Below, in pieces: positions 34,701 through 44,799 of a stretch of 64,000 nucleotides of DNA. Both the position numbers and the translations under genes were made by a program. The stretch's first letter is position 1. Each line of letters opens with the position of its first letter. The notes below the pieces were generated by a model. It had not been told where the DNA came from. It saw nothing but the letters and a program-made list of their open reading frames with translations, and made no database searches. This DNA comes from Cenococcum geophilum 1.58 (taxonomy: Eukaryota > Ascomycota > Dothideomycetes > Gloniales > Gloniaceae), in the NCBI GenBank assembly GCA_001692895.1, contig KV748248.1:671602-735601 (forward strand), in the 5' to 3' direction.

Positions 34701-37700
34701 ACTATTAGCTGTTAGATCTTTATGCACTTAACTTATTCTTTAGCTAATACTTCGTTTACTTTTTATCCTCTATATACTATAAACACGTATTCTTTAGGCA
34801 TTCCTACTACTATTATCCGTCTAAGTATTCTTCTATAAGGAATCTTTCTAGTTAAAGTATTAAGTCTCCTAACTTTTAAACTTCTACTAGATGCTAGCTG
34901 TATATATACTTAGTATTCCTATACTGTCGCTTATCTAGCGCCTAATATATCCTTATAGGGTATTTCCGATTCTTTTCTTTTAGGTTTTTATGCATTTTGT
35001 ATATATTATCTATATATGCGATCTATAATAGCGTATAGTACGCTAAGTGCTTTAGGTTAACTCTTAGCTTATTCTTATCTTTAAGTTTAAACCTTTATTA
35101 TGTTAATCTGAACGTTATAACTTCGTTTATAGGTACTAAAATACATCTCTTGCTTCTCTAGTCCTCTAATTATTCCTCTAAATCCTTTAACGTTATAATT
35201 AAGGCTCCCTTAATATAGTTTATTACCTTTTCCATAATTAGGTAGTCCTAGATAACTCTTTCGTCCAACTATATATAGAAATCTTCCTACTTATTATTAT
35301 ATCTTTGTCTGTACTACTTTTAATATAGTTACTAAAGTGTATACGGCTTATCTATAAGGAAGTATTTTCTTATTACTGTATTGTAATAGCCTTTTATATA
35401 TCATTCTTCGAACCTAGTTAGAATCCCTAGATCCTCTTTATTTTCTAATTTAGTAAGCCACTTAGCTCTTAATATGCCCACTCTCGGCCTATTAGTAATC
35501 CTTTATACCGGTGCTCTATTTTGTGTATAACCTAGTATGCTAGACCTTAGGTCTAGTCCTTTCTTTTACTATTTAAAGATTCTCGCTTAGAATTCGTTTA
35601 TGGTCTCTTGCGGTTTATGTCTTATAATTAAATCTTTAAAGTTTTCTTACTTTTTAATCTTGGTATTAACTTCTTAATCTTTAGTCCGAACACTTTGTTT
35701 TACTAATAGGTCTTCTAAGTCTATATATTTATCTCTTAGTTTAATTACTGCTTATACTGCAGATTCTCTAATCTATAATAAAGTCTCTTGCTTTTTTCTT
35801 GTGGGTGTCCTTATTCGTACTCCGAATTCTTAACCCCTTAAATTCTTTAGTCCTAAGCTTACTTCTTTCTTAAGCTATACTCTAGCCTTAGTTTAACTAG
35901 GCTTTACTAGTATTCTTATCTTATCTTAAGAGTCTTATGCCTTTAGGAAACTTCGTCCTAAGCTTATTTATATATTACTAAACTAAGCTATTACTCTACT
36001 CTATTGGTTGTCGTCCGTTATAGGTCCTTAAGTATACCTTATCTCGTCTTAAGAATCTTAGTCGTCTCTTATCTTATCTTAAGAATCTTAAGCCTTTGGC
36101 CTTTTACCTTTATCGAGTGGTAAGCTAGCACTAGCAGTCGTCTACTTGCTTAATTATCTTTAGATATTACTCCTTCCGTCTTATAAAGTAATGGATGCCG
36201 TATTTAATAGTGTTATAATGCCCGTTACTAAACCTTGCTCTATAGCGGTTTTAGTCTTTACTTCTATTACGTTATTAAGGTTTAGATACCCCCAGTTAGT
36301 TCCTTTTTTATTCTCGTCGCTATTAATTAATAAGTACTTCGACTCTATTATTATTATTACTAATCTTTATCTATATATTATTATAATATCTTAATCTAGC
36401 TTATAGAGTCGATCTTATTCTTTATCTAACTCTTTAGTTCCTTTAAGTCCTCTTAACTCTAGCTTTTACGGCTAATAGCTTACGCCGTACTTAGCGTCTT
36501 TATAAATTTAGTATGCGTTATTATAACAGAACATAAAACTTTTAATTAAATATTCTTTTGTTTTTTATAGTGTACTATTGTCCCTCTATACGTATATATT
36601 ATATATTATTAGTCTAGTTCCCTTTACTGCGTAATAACTCTAACCACTCCTATAGTCTTTGGCGAAATAACCCTATTTTCCGTAATTTATGCAAACTCCG
36701 TCTTTAAACTATTGCTTTTGTTATAGAGTCCGCTTAAACGTCTTCTGCTGTTAAGATCCTTGGTTTAGCCTACGCTTTATAATCCTATAATTACTTAATC
36801 CTTAACTTCTAGGTTTCTATAGTTATTTTCCCTATCTCTTATAGGTTTCTTTAGTACCACTTAGGTCTATTAGCTTTGCGTTATACCATAGTTTCTAACT
36901 TAGCTTTAGTCGGTGCGTACTCTAAGTCTTATATAACTGTGGAACTTTATCCTAGCCTCTCTTAGCCTATTCCCTTTGGAAGATCCTATTGTTAATCTTT
37001 ATTGCTTAATCTATTAATTCCCTTAGGGTATCCGCATCTTCCATTAGAATAATTACGTCCTAGACTTTAGCCTTAAGTCCTTATTTATACTATACTATAA
37101 GCGCCTTATTATTCCATTTAACCTATATAGTAAGTGTTTAAAATTATATCGTATACTTAATTACTAAAGTTCGCTATATTAGGTCCTAAAGCTTTTTTTC
37201 TACTATAGTTATTGCTTCCGGGTCCCTAAATATCTATGTTAATTATTCCGCGAATCCTACCCAGTTAAAAAAGACAAATCGCACTTCTTAATTAGTAGCA
37301 GTTATTCCGTTAGTCTATATTTCTATTAAGTAAGGTTTAAACCATTTAAGTGCCCTTCCTGTTAAGAACAGTCCTGCGTAGGCTATTTAATCTATTATCG
37401 TGGCTAATTTAGCCCCTTCTTACATAACCTTAAAATACATTTATATAAGAAATCCCTTAAGCTTTAACCTCTTTTCTGAGAATCGCTTAATTAAAGGTAA
37501 CTTAACCTTAGCTGCTCCGATTCCATTAAGTCTTTCTTTAAGTATTTAGTTGTTCTCATTTAACCAATTAACTATTTTCTGTAACTGTCCGACCGTAACT
37601 AGTTATAAGTTAGCCTCTTACATACTTATATCTCTACTTAACCTTAAAGTGGTTACTACCGTTAACGGCGTTATAGTGGCTGCTTTTAGTGGCATATTGT

Positions 37701-37734
37701 TCGACTTCTATTACCGTAACTATAATAGTAATTG

Positions 37735-38154
37735 TGTAACGGAACCTTATAGCAAGAACTACAATGGGTTCGTTAATGGGCTAGGTATATAGGTAAAGTA
37801 GAAAGTTAACAATATAATAATAACTAGTAGAGTGGTTGCCTAATAGATTAACTTTAATTATATTCTAAGAATTACTACAAGGAAGGAACTATCTAGGTAG
37901 GGATTAAGGGTCCTTAAATACACAACCGTACTCCTATGAAAGTCGTTACTCTATCTGCTCTGTCTACTCTATTCGCTCTATAGCAGATCTTATAGATTAC
38001 CCAGATTATATAGATTATATCACGTGACTCTGCTTACTATTCCTTGTTATATGGTTCTATCGGCTCCATTCTGGACCGTGCTTGTATTAACCAACTAGCT
38101 TCTTCCAACTCTTCTCCAAGTAGTCGTAACATTGTACTTAAAGCGTTCGTAACA
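37735..38154 (-). repeat. Gypsy-A 5' LTR
   Basis: 420 bp, paired with 28754-29173 and flanked outside by CTAGG. Confidence 0.9.
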
Positions 38155-38159
38155 CTAGG

Positions 38160-39650
38160 GACTTAATTATTTATAATTAGTATATTATAGGTACCAGAAA
38201 GCGCAGGCTAGAAGAGCTGTTTAGCTTTATTATATATTATTAGCTATTACGGATAAAGATAGACTATATAAGGAGTTTAGAAAGCCTAATTTAGAAATCT
38301 ATATTTTGCTCTCCTCTAACGCGCTTACCTATAGCGCTAATATTCCTAATATTAACTATATCGCGTAGTATTGCATATATAAAAACAAGTTAATTAATAT
38401 AATGTGGCAACGACTTAGACGTAGTGCTTGTGGTAGTAGTTAAATAGGTAAGGCAATATTTCTAATTAAGGATTGGTATAAAGGTCCACGTAAGGATATT
38501 ACTAGACTAGCCAAAAATTGCGGTTATATTGGTAGAGCCTTCCAATTTTAGCTAAGTTAACTTAGCCGCGAATATTATATTAAGTAATAGGTGCTATAAA
38601 AGGACGGGGCTGCTAATTTTGCTAGTAATATATCTTTAAGAGTATTTATATATAGTAATATAGATTCTAATCTATCCGTATCTAATATAGGGCGAGAGCT
38701 TAGTCCGGGTGGAATATCCGTAGTTTTACCTGTGGATATTTTACTAAAGAAGCTAGCGTAGCGCCTAAAGACTAAAGCTAAAAAAGAGCAGCTCTCTTTT
38801 ATTGTATATATGCTTTTATAAATAAGGAAAAGGGCTACTTATAAAAGATTATATTAGAGAATTATAAGGAACAGTCTCCGTCTACTAGTGGCTAGGGTTA
38901 TTGCTCTAACTATAATCCTACTTTACGGGCTTTTAAAGAGTTTAATATCTGCAAGCCGTATATAGAGGGGATTCCAAGGAAGATGCACTAAAAGGCCTTT
39001 ATTATAAGTATAAAAAACTAGTTCTATAACTAGATAAAGAAGAAATATTAGCACGCTATTTAGAATTTAACCTTAAGCTACGTTATATCTAATAAGTAAA
39101 TTGCTACCCTCTATAGCTGCGCCTAGTATATAACTGGCCGCAAGGCGCTTAAGAAAAACCTACCTAATTGGAATTATAATTAGCTTAGTAATAATCTAGA
39201 TAAGTTTATTGCCTTTATTTAAGCGGAGGTAGAAAAGGTAAATTAGGCAGAGAGCTAGCTATTAGCGTTAGTAAGTAAATTAAAAAATAGTATAGAGCGG
39301 ATATTACCACGGTCTAGGGTAGTAGAGAGGCGTATAGTATTGGTAGCTTAATGTCTGCAAATACAAGTAGCCTAACTACCTTAATTAATATCCGCCGAAA
39401 ATCCGTATGTAGGGCTGCCGACATTATTACCTTTTTAGCCTATATTTAGTAGAAACATATAGCTAGCTAGCTTAAACTCTAGCTAGCAGAACACCTCTAG
39501 GTTAAGTATACTATTACCCTATAACGGATATTAGTCTTAGCAACGTAATAGTTAGGTCTAGTTTTTAATATAGGGCGGATATCTAAGATCCTAAAGTTAG
39601 GCCGGGTATTAATAGCCCTAGGGCAATAACCAGCGTTAGTTGTTGTTAGG
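38160..39650 (+). pseudogene. RecQ-like helicase relic, C-terminal part
   Basis: Directly after the Gypsy-A target duplication the helicase frame continues. A motif VI-like tract MWQRLRRSACGSS is followed by IGKAIFLIKDWY (about 38401-38475), like the QRLGRAAR...IFLVEDWY arrangement in fungal RecQ-like proteins. Further on are a CSNYNPTLRAF block (about 38905-38940) and a Lys-rich stretch to about 39300. Stops at former Gln and Trp codons are frequent. The three pieces (24950-25599, 28420-28748 and this one) are colinear and same-stranded, which supports one original gene. Its C-terminal extension leads into the 51-bp repeats. Where the original gene ended is not clear. Confidence 0.65.
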
Positions 39651-39699
39651 TATTAAGTATTAGCCTCTTAGATATTAGGGTTTATATTATAATAATAGA

Positions 39700-40390
39700 C
39701 ATTAACTCCCTATAGCTCCTAAATATCTAAGTCTATACTATAGTATTAGAAACTAGTCTCTAGGGTAGCCTAGGTATTATAGCTTATAAGGTAGCTCCGC
39801 ATCTTAGCCCTTAGAACAATCTAGATATTAGAGCTTATAGCATAGTATTAGGTCTTAGCCCTTAGAGTAATCCAAATATTAAAGCTTATAGCGTAGTATT
39901 AAATCTAAATCCTTAGGGCAGTTAGAGTATTAGAGCTTGTAGTGCAATACTAAGTTTTAACTTTTAGATAAGCCTAAGGTCTAATCTTCGCAATATAGCA
40001 CTAAATCTCCAATTATAAAAAATTCTAAAGTTTAAGATTTATACCGTAGCACTAGTTCCTAGATAGTAAGAAATCCGGAAATTTAGAATTTATAACGCAG
40101 TATTAGATCTCCGTTTTTAGAAAATCCTAAGGCTTAGGATTTAAGTTGCAATACTAGATCTCCGCTTCTAGAAAACTCTAAGGCTTAGGGTTTGCAGGCT
40201 AATACTTAATCTCCACCCTCTAAACTAGGCGTAGTTTAGAATTCGCGTGCTAATGCTTAATCCCCACCTTCTAAATTAGGTGCGGCTTAGAATTTATAGT
40301 TTAATATTTAATCTCTACTTTCTAAACTAAGCGTAGCTTAGAACCTATAGCCTAGTGCTTAATCTCCGCCCTTAGTTTTGGATATAACGC
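39700..40390 (+). repeat. 51-bp degenerate tandem repeat (17 codons), about 13 copies
   Basis: Successive units of exactly 51 bp can be read, for example at about 39831, 39882 and 39933, and again at about 40200-40380. They have the pattern GCTTATAGY.TAGTATTA...CTTAG. In the frame of the helicase tail they would encode a 17-residue repeat around L-R-x-Y-S-x-x-L-x-L. The period of three times 17 suggests the array was translated. Copies differ mostly by transitions. Confidence 0.7.
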
Positions 40391-41105
40391 AGCTTTAATA
40401 GGTTAATATTTAATATTCCTTAGCGTTTTACTTATTTGTTAACTTAACTAAGACTTAGGTAGGGCTTTAATTAATATTTAAGTATTAAGTATTAATCTCC
40501 GCATGCACATTTAAATAGTTTATTAGATTTTTATTTAAAGAGATATTAAGGTTTATACCTAAAGCTCCTAAAACCCGTAGAACCTATATTATATTAGCTA
40601 TTTAGTTTAAGTGTCTTATAATCCTTTTAACTAGATATTATCCGTTCTTTTTAGGCTACTATACTTTAAGCCTTTTAGCTAATATTAGATCTGTTTTATA
40701 GTAAAAGAAAATAAAAGAATATATCTGCGTACTTTAAAAGTAAGAAATCCGCTTACTAAAGTAAACCTAATATCCGCTTATAACCCTTCTCTAACACCTT
40801 AATTAAGCGGTAATTTTATATTAATATTACTTTGTAAGTTAACTAGACGGCACCTACTTACTTTAATTAGTAGTAACTTAACTATAAAGAATTTGCGTGT
40901 TACAAATAAGCATATATAAGATAGTTAATATTTACTAAGGTAAGTTACTATAATAGTAATTATTTGTTAATAAGCTAATTTAATAAAATCTACAGCGCGG
41001 ATATTTACCTTTAATTAATCTCCGTACCTTCTACCTTACAATATCGTACCGTAAACTTTATTATTATTATTTTATCTACTATCTATTAGCATACTACTAT
41101 CTATA
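40391..41105. other. AT-rich spacer before the first paralogous gene
   Basis: RIP-affected sequence continuing from the tandem array. From about 40923 it is shared with the spacer before the second paralogue (from 42790), including a block like ACTAAGGTAAGT.ACTATA. The tandem duplication therefore includes about 180 bp of upstream sequence. No gene is visible before 41106. Confidence 0.55.
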
Positions 41106-42730
41106 ATGCCTTTTTTTATACCTCTAAGTACGTCTAATAGCTATTTAGTTAAGGAACTTAATACGCGCGACGTTAACGATAAAATAATTAAGGACGCTTT
41201 TAAGGACGCTCTTTCTTTTACTAATCCTTTAGAATTTTTATTTAGAGAGTAAGCTTTCTAATACTAAATTATGCCTGCAGCTAATATAATTTTAGGAAAT
41301 GCGTACTAAAGCATTCTTTGTTGGATTTAGCAGAGCGCCATAATAAGGTTATTGCGAAATCCGCTAGAAATCCGCTTACCTCTTTACTGCCTACCTCTTT
41401 ACCGCCTACTTTTTTACCACTTACCTCTTTACTACCTGCCTTTAAGCTACTTATTTTCTTATCGCCTACTACTTTTAAGAAGTTTAAGTTTAATCCTTAT
41501 TATGCTTTTACTTCTCTTAAGAGACAGGCTAATAGAATTGCTGCGCAAAATGTTTAGTATAAGATAGCCTTTAAATCGTATATATTAATTATACTCTTTT
41601 AGTATCTTATCTACTAATTTACCTCTTATAGTAACCTAACAGAAATGTTAGAGATTTTAGATAACGATAAAGAGAATAATCTTAATGACGCCGACTCTTC
41701 TAAAAGCCCTCCTTTATCCTCTTATAATCTCCGTAGCCCTTATAAGCTCCGCAGTATATAGACGGCCTAAGCTATAATATTAGATATTAGCATAAACAAG
41801 CGCCTTTCTATTTAAGTGCTATTAGTAAATAAATGGTATACCCTAAAAGCTAGTGCTTAGGAGAATATAAAGGAAGCTTGCTAGCGGATATATACCTACG
41901 TCTAGAATATTAAGGGTAGCTCTAGTATGCTACGCGATCTACTATACGCTCTATGCGTTAAGTAAGACTATAAATATCGCGTTTATAAGCAAAACTCTAG
42001 GCTATATTTTAGAGGTGCGTACTTAAGATATTGCTTAAGTAGTAAGTTGTGCGAAAAGGTATATACTAATAGTATACTATTATTCTATTAGCTAATACGT
42101 ATATAGGATAGTTTGCTAAGACTGGAGCCGGTTATACCTTAGCGTAAAAAAAGTTGCCTAATTAGCTTTAGCTAGTAGTCTAGCTAAAACGCCTACTAAG
42201 AAGGTATAATATCCGTATAGCTTTATACCCATACTACCCCCCCTTTAGAGACCTTCCCTTCCCCTAAAACTCTTACTTATAGTAATATACGCAGCTATAG
42301 GGGTACCCGTTTTACTGCAACTCCTTTTACTCTTTTACTAATTCCTAATACGCCTAGTACTACTTCTAGTACTACTGCTCCCGCTAGCATATAAAATGTT
42401 AGGATGTATTTAGTAATTGCTATTTCTATACGCGTTAATATAGTTTATAAATAGGTAACTAAAATAATAAAAGATATTTAGGCTATAGATTGCTAGTTAG
42501 GTAAGCTTAAAGATTCTCTAAGTAAGATAAAGGATAGGCTTGCGTTTATAGCGTGTAGTATTATAGCACTTATACGCAACGCCGGGTTACTAGATATAGA
42601 ATTTAAGTAAATACCGGTTAGCTATTGCTGTAGGTTAACTGTTATTACGGGTTTAGAGTAATAAAATAGTAGCTTTTACCTCTCTGCTATTATGTATATA
42701 GGAATTAAGTCTCTACCTTATATTTAATAG
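41106..42730 (+). pseudogene. Tandem paralogue 1, unrecognised protein, one intron
   Basis: It starts ATG at 41106 (MPFFIPLSTSNSYLVKEL). The first exon runs to 41248, an intron of 47 bp occupies 41249-41295, and the frame then continues open to a stop at 41555-41557, giving a second exon that begins KCVLKHSLLDLAERHNK. Beyond, the same frame goes on to about 42660 with RIP-type stops. It includes an acidic stretch (LDNDKENNLNDADSSKS), a Ser/Thr/Pro-rich segment near 42.2-42.4 kb and a C-terminal tract with a helical look. I recognise no domain. It resembles the neighbour at 42992 throughout. The upstream helicase and the shared strand suggest one gene neighbourhood. It could be a gene of a mobile element or a host gene; I cannot tell which. 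Confidence 0.6.
41249..41295 (+). other. Intron in paralogue 1 (47 bp)
   Basis: A GTAAGC donor, a CTAAT/ACTAA branch-like block and a TTTTAG acceptor. Removing 47 bp shifts frame 3 into frame 2, where the downstream reading is open. The same intron, of the same length, is present in paralogue 2 at 43138-43184. Confidence 0.75.
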
Positions 42731-42991
42731 ATATAATTAATATTATAATATCTGTATAAGCTAAGAAAAAGATATTTATATATCCGCACTGTTAATAATT
42801 ACTAAGGTAAGTCACTATAGTAGTAATTATTTGTTAGTAAGCTAATTTAATAAAATCGGTAGCGTGGATATTTACCTTTAATTAACCTCCGCACCTCTTC
42901 TTTCTTTACTAACCTTTTACCTTATAGCACCGCACTATAAACTTTATTATTGTTATTTTATCTACTGTCCCTTAGCATTCTACTATCTATA

Positions 42992-44665
42992 ATGCCTTTA
43001 TTTACACCTGTAAACGATGTTAATGCGAATAATAGTGGTTAAGTAGTTAAGGAACTTAATATACGCGAAATAAATAAAGATGCTGTTAAGCACGCCATAG
43101 CTGCTCTTACTAAGCCTTTAGACTTTATTCCTAAAGAGTAAGCTTTCTAATACTAAATTGTGACTATAGCTAATGTGATTTTAGAAAATATATACCGAAG
43201 CGCTCTTTATAGGATTTAGTAGACGATAAAAATATAGATAGAATGAAATCCGCTAAAAATCTGTGTACCTTTTCGCTGCCTGCCTTTCCGTTGCCTATAT
43301 CTTTGCCGTAGACCACTTTACTATTAGTTTCTTCGCCGTCCGCTTCTTTACCGTCTGCCTCTCTACTACCGCTACCTAATGCTTCTAAAAGAAGACTTAA
43401 TAAGGCTCGTTTATCTTCTTTTCTTAAAAAGTAGGCTAAAAAGGCTGCTAATACGAATCTGAAGGCTAAGATAGCTATTAAATTGTATATATTAGTTATA
43501 CTGTTTTAATATCTTATTTACTAATTTACCTCTTATAGTAACCTAAACATTTATAAGGTTTCTTTAGATAGCGAACCTTTAGACAGCAGTAAAGATAAAG
43601 ATCTTAATAACGCCGACTCTTACTATCTCCGCAGCCCTTATAATCTCCGCAGCCGTTATAATCTTTATAGTACTATGAATATAAACAAGCGCCTTTTTAT
43701 CTAAGTGCCGTTAGTAAATAAATAGTACACTCTAAAAACTAGTGTTTAGGAGAATATAAAGGAAAGTCACTAGTGGATATTAATATACGTCTAGAATATT
43801 AAGGGTAGCTTAGGTAAGCTGCGTAACCCACTATATACTCTATGCGAAAAGTATAGCTATAAATATTGCGTTTATAAGAAGGACTTTAGGCCTTATTTTG
43901 GGGGTGCGTACTTAAGATATTATATAAGTAGTAAGTTGTGCGGAAAGGTACGTGCTAATAATATAATATTATTCTATTAGCTAACACGCGTATAGGAAAG
44001 TTTATTAAATCTAGAGCCGGTTATACCTTAGGGTAAAAAACGTGTAAAGTTAGCTTCTGCTAATAGTCTAGCTAAAACGCTTACTAAGAAGGTATAATAT
44101 CCGCGTATTAATAATACGGATATTACTAATATCCGTATAGCTTTATTCTCGCACTATCCTCGCCCGCGCTATTACGCCTCTCCCTACTAAGACCTCCCCC
44201 CCTATTAAGACTCTTACTTACAGTAGTACGCATAGCCGTAGAGGCACCCGCTTTACCGCTGCTCCTCTAACTCTTTTACCAATTGCTAGCACGCTAGGTG
44301 CTGCTATTACTATTACCGCTTTTGCTAGCACCGGGTCTGTTAGGGTATATTTAATAATTGCTGTTTCTATACGCGTTAATATAGTTTGTAAATAGGTAAC
44401 TAATATAGCAAAAGATGTTTAAGCTATAAACCGCCGGTTAAATAAGTTTAGAGATTCTCTAAGTAAGATAAAGAATAAGCTTGCGTTCCTAAGGCGTAGT
44501 GTTATTACACTTATACGTAATGCTAGGCTACTAGATATTGAATAAGTAGATATAAGTTAGCTGTTGCTATAGGTTAGCTATTATTACGGGTTTATAATAA
44601 TAAAATAGTAGCTCTTACCTTTTTGCTACTATATATATAGGAATTAAGTCTCCGCCTTATATTTA
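42992..44665 (+). pseudogene. Tandem paralogue 2, unrecognised protein, one intron
   Basis: It starts ATG at 42992 (MPLFTPVNDVNANNSG) and parallels paralogue 1 for its whole length at an offset of about 1.88 kb. Exon 1 shares VVKELNTRE.N and KPLDFIPKE with its partner's VKELNTRDVN and NPLEFLFRE. The 47-bp intron at 43138-43184 is in the same place and shifts frame in the same way. The second exon has RIP-type stops early and later. Ser/Pro-rich and acidic segments (SLDSEPLDSSKDKDLNNAD) correspond to those of copy 1. No known domain is recognised. Differences from copy 1 go beyond transitions, so the duplication predates RIP or escaped it for a time. Confidence 0.6.
43138..43184 (+). other. 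Intron in paralogue 2 (47 bp)
   Basis: GTAAGC donor, the same CTAATACTAA branch-like block as paralogue 1, and a TTTTAG acceptor. The phase is the same as in paralogue 1, with two bases of the split codon upstream and one downstream. Confidence 0.75.
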
Positions 44666-44687
44666 ATAGATATACTTAATTAATATT

Positions 44688-44780
44688 GTAATATCTATAT
44701 AAGCTAAGGTAAAGATATCTGTATAAGCTAAGATAAAGATATCCATATAAGCTAAAATAAAGATATTTATATATCCGCAC
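44688..44780 (+). repeat. 24-bp tandem repeat, about four copies
   Basis: Copies of a unit close to ATCTATATAAGCTAAGATAAAG follow the end of paralogue 2. A single related unit follows paralogue 1 near 42755-42780. Confidence 0.7.
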
Positions 44781-44799
44781 TATAAAATAGCTAATTGCT

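Larger units (their letters stand above)
28754..38154 (-). mobile_element. Complete Gypsy-A LTR retrotransposon with a nested insertion
   Basis: 420-bp LTRs at 28754-29173 (3') and 37735-38154 (5') are flanked by the duplication CTAGG (28749-28753 and 38155-38159). The element is structurally whole on the minus strand. Gag lies about 37.7-35.8 kb, the protease and reverse transcriptase region about 34.6-33.3 kb with the active-site region near 33.6 kb, RNase H about 33.2-32.8 kb and integrase about 32.6-31.75 kb, continuing 30.3-29.2 kb beyond a 1394-bp insertion (30334-31727). Ns occur at about 33788-33830. It is broken with dozens of interruptions and very AT-rich. It lies inside the helicase relic and is therefore younger than it. 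Confidence 0.9.

Noticed and set aside
36191-37792. Plus-strand open stretches (36191-36394, 37550-37792)
   Set aside because: Antisense to gag of the minus-strand Gypsy-A; the second one runs into the LTR.
41352-41567. Leu/Arg-rich 71-codon open stretch on the plus strand
   Set aside because: A shadow frame of paralogue 1; the frame reached by the 47-bp intron is the supported one.
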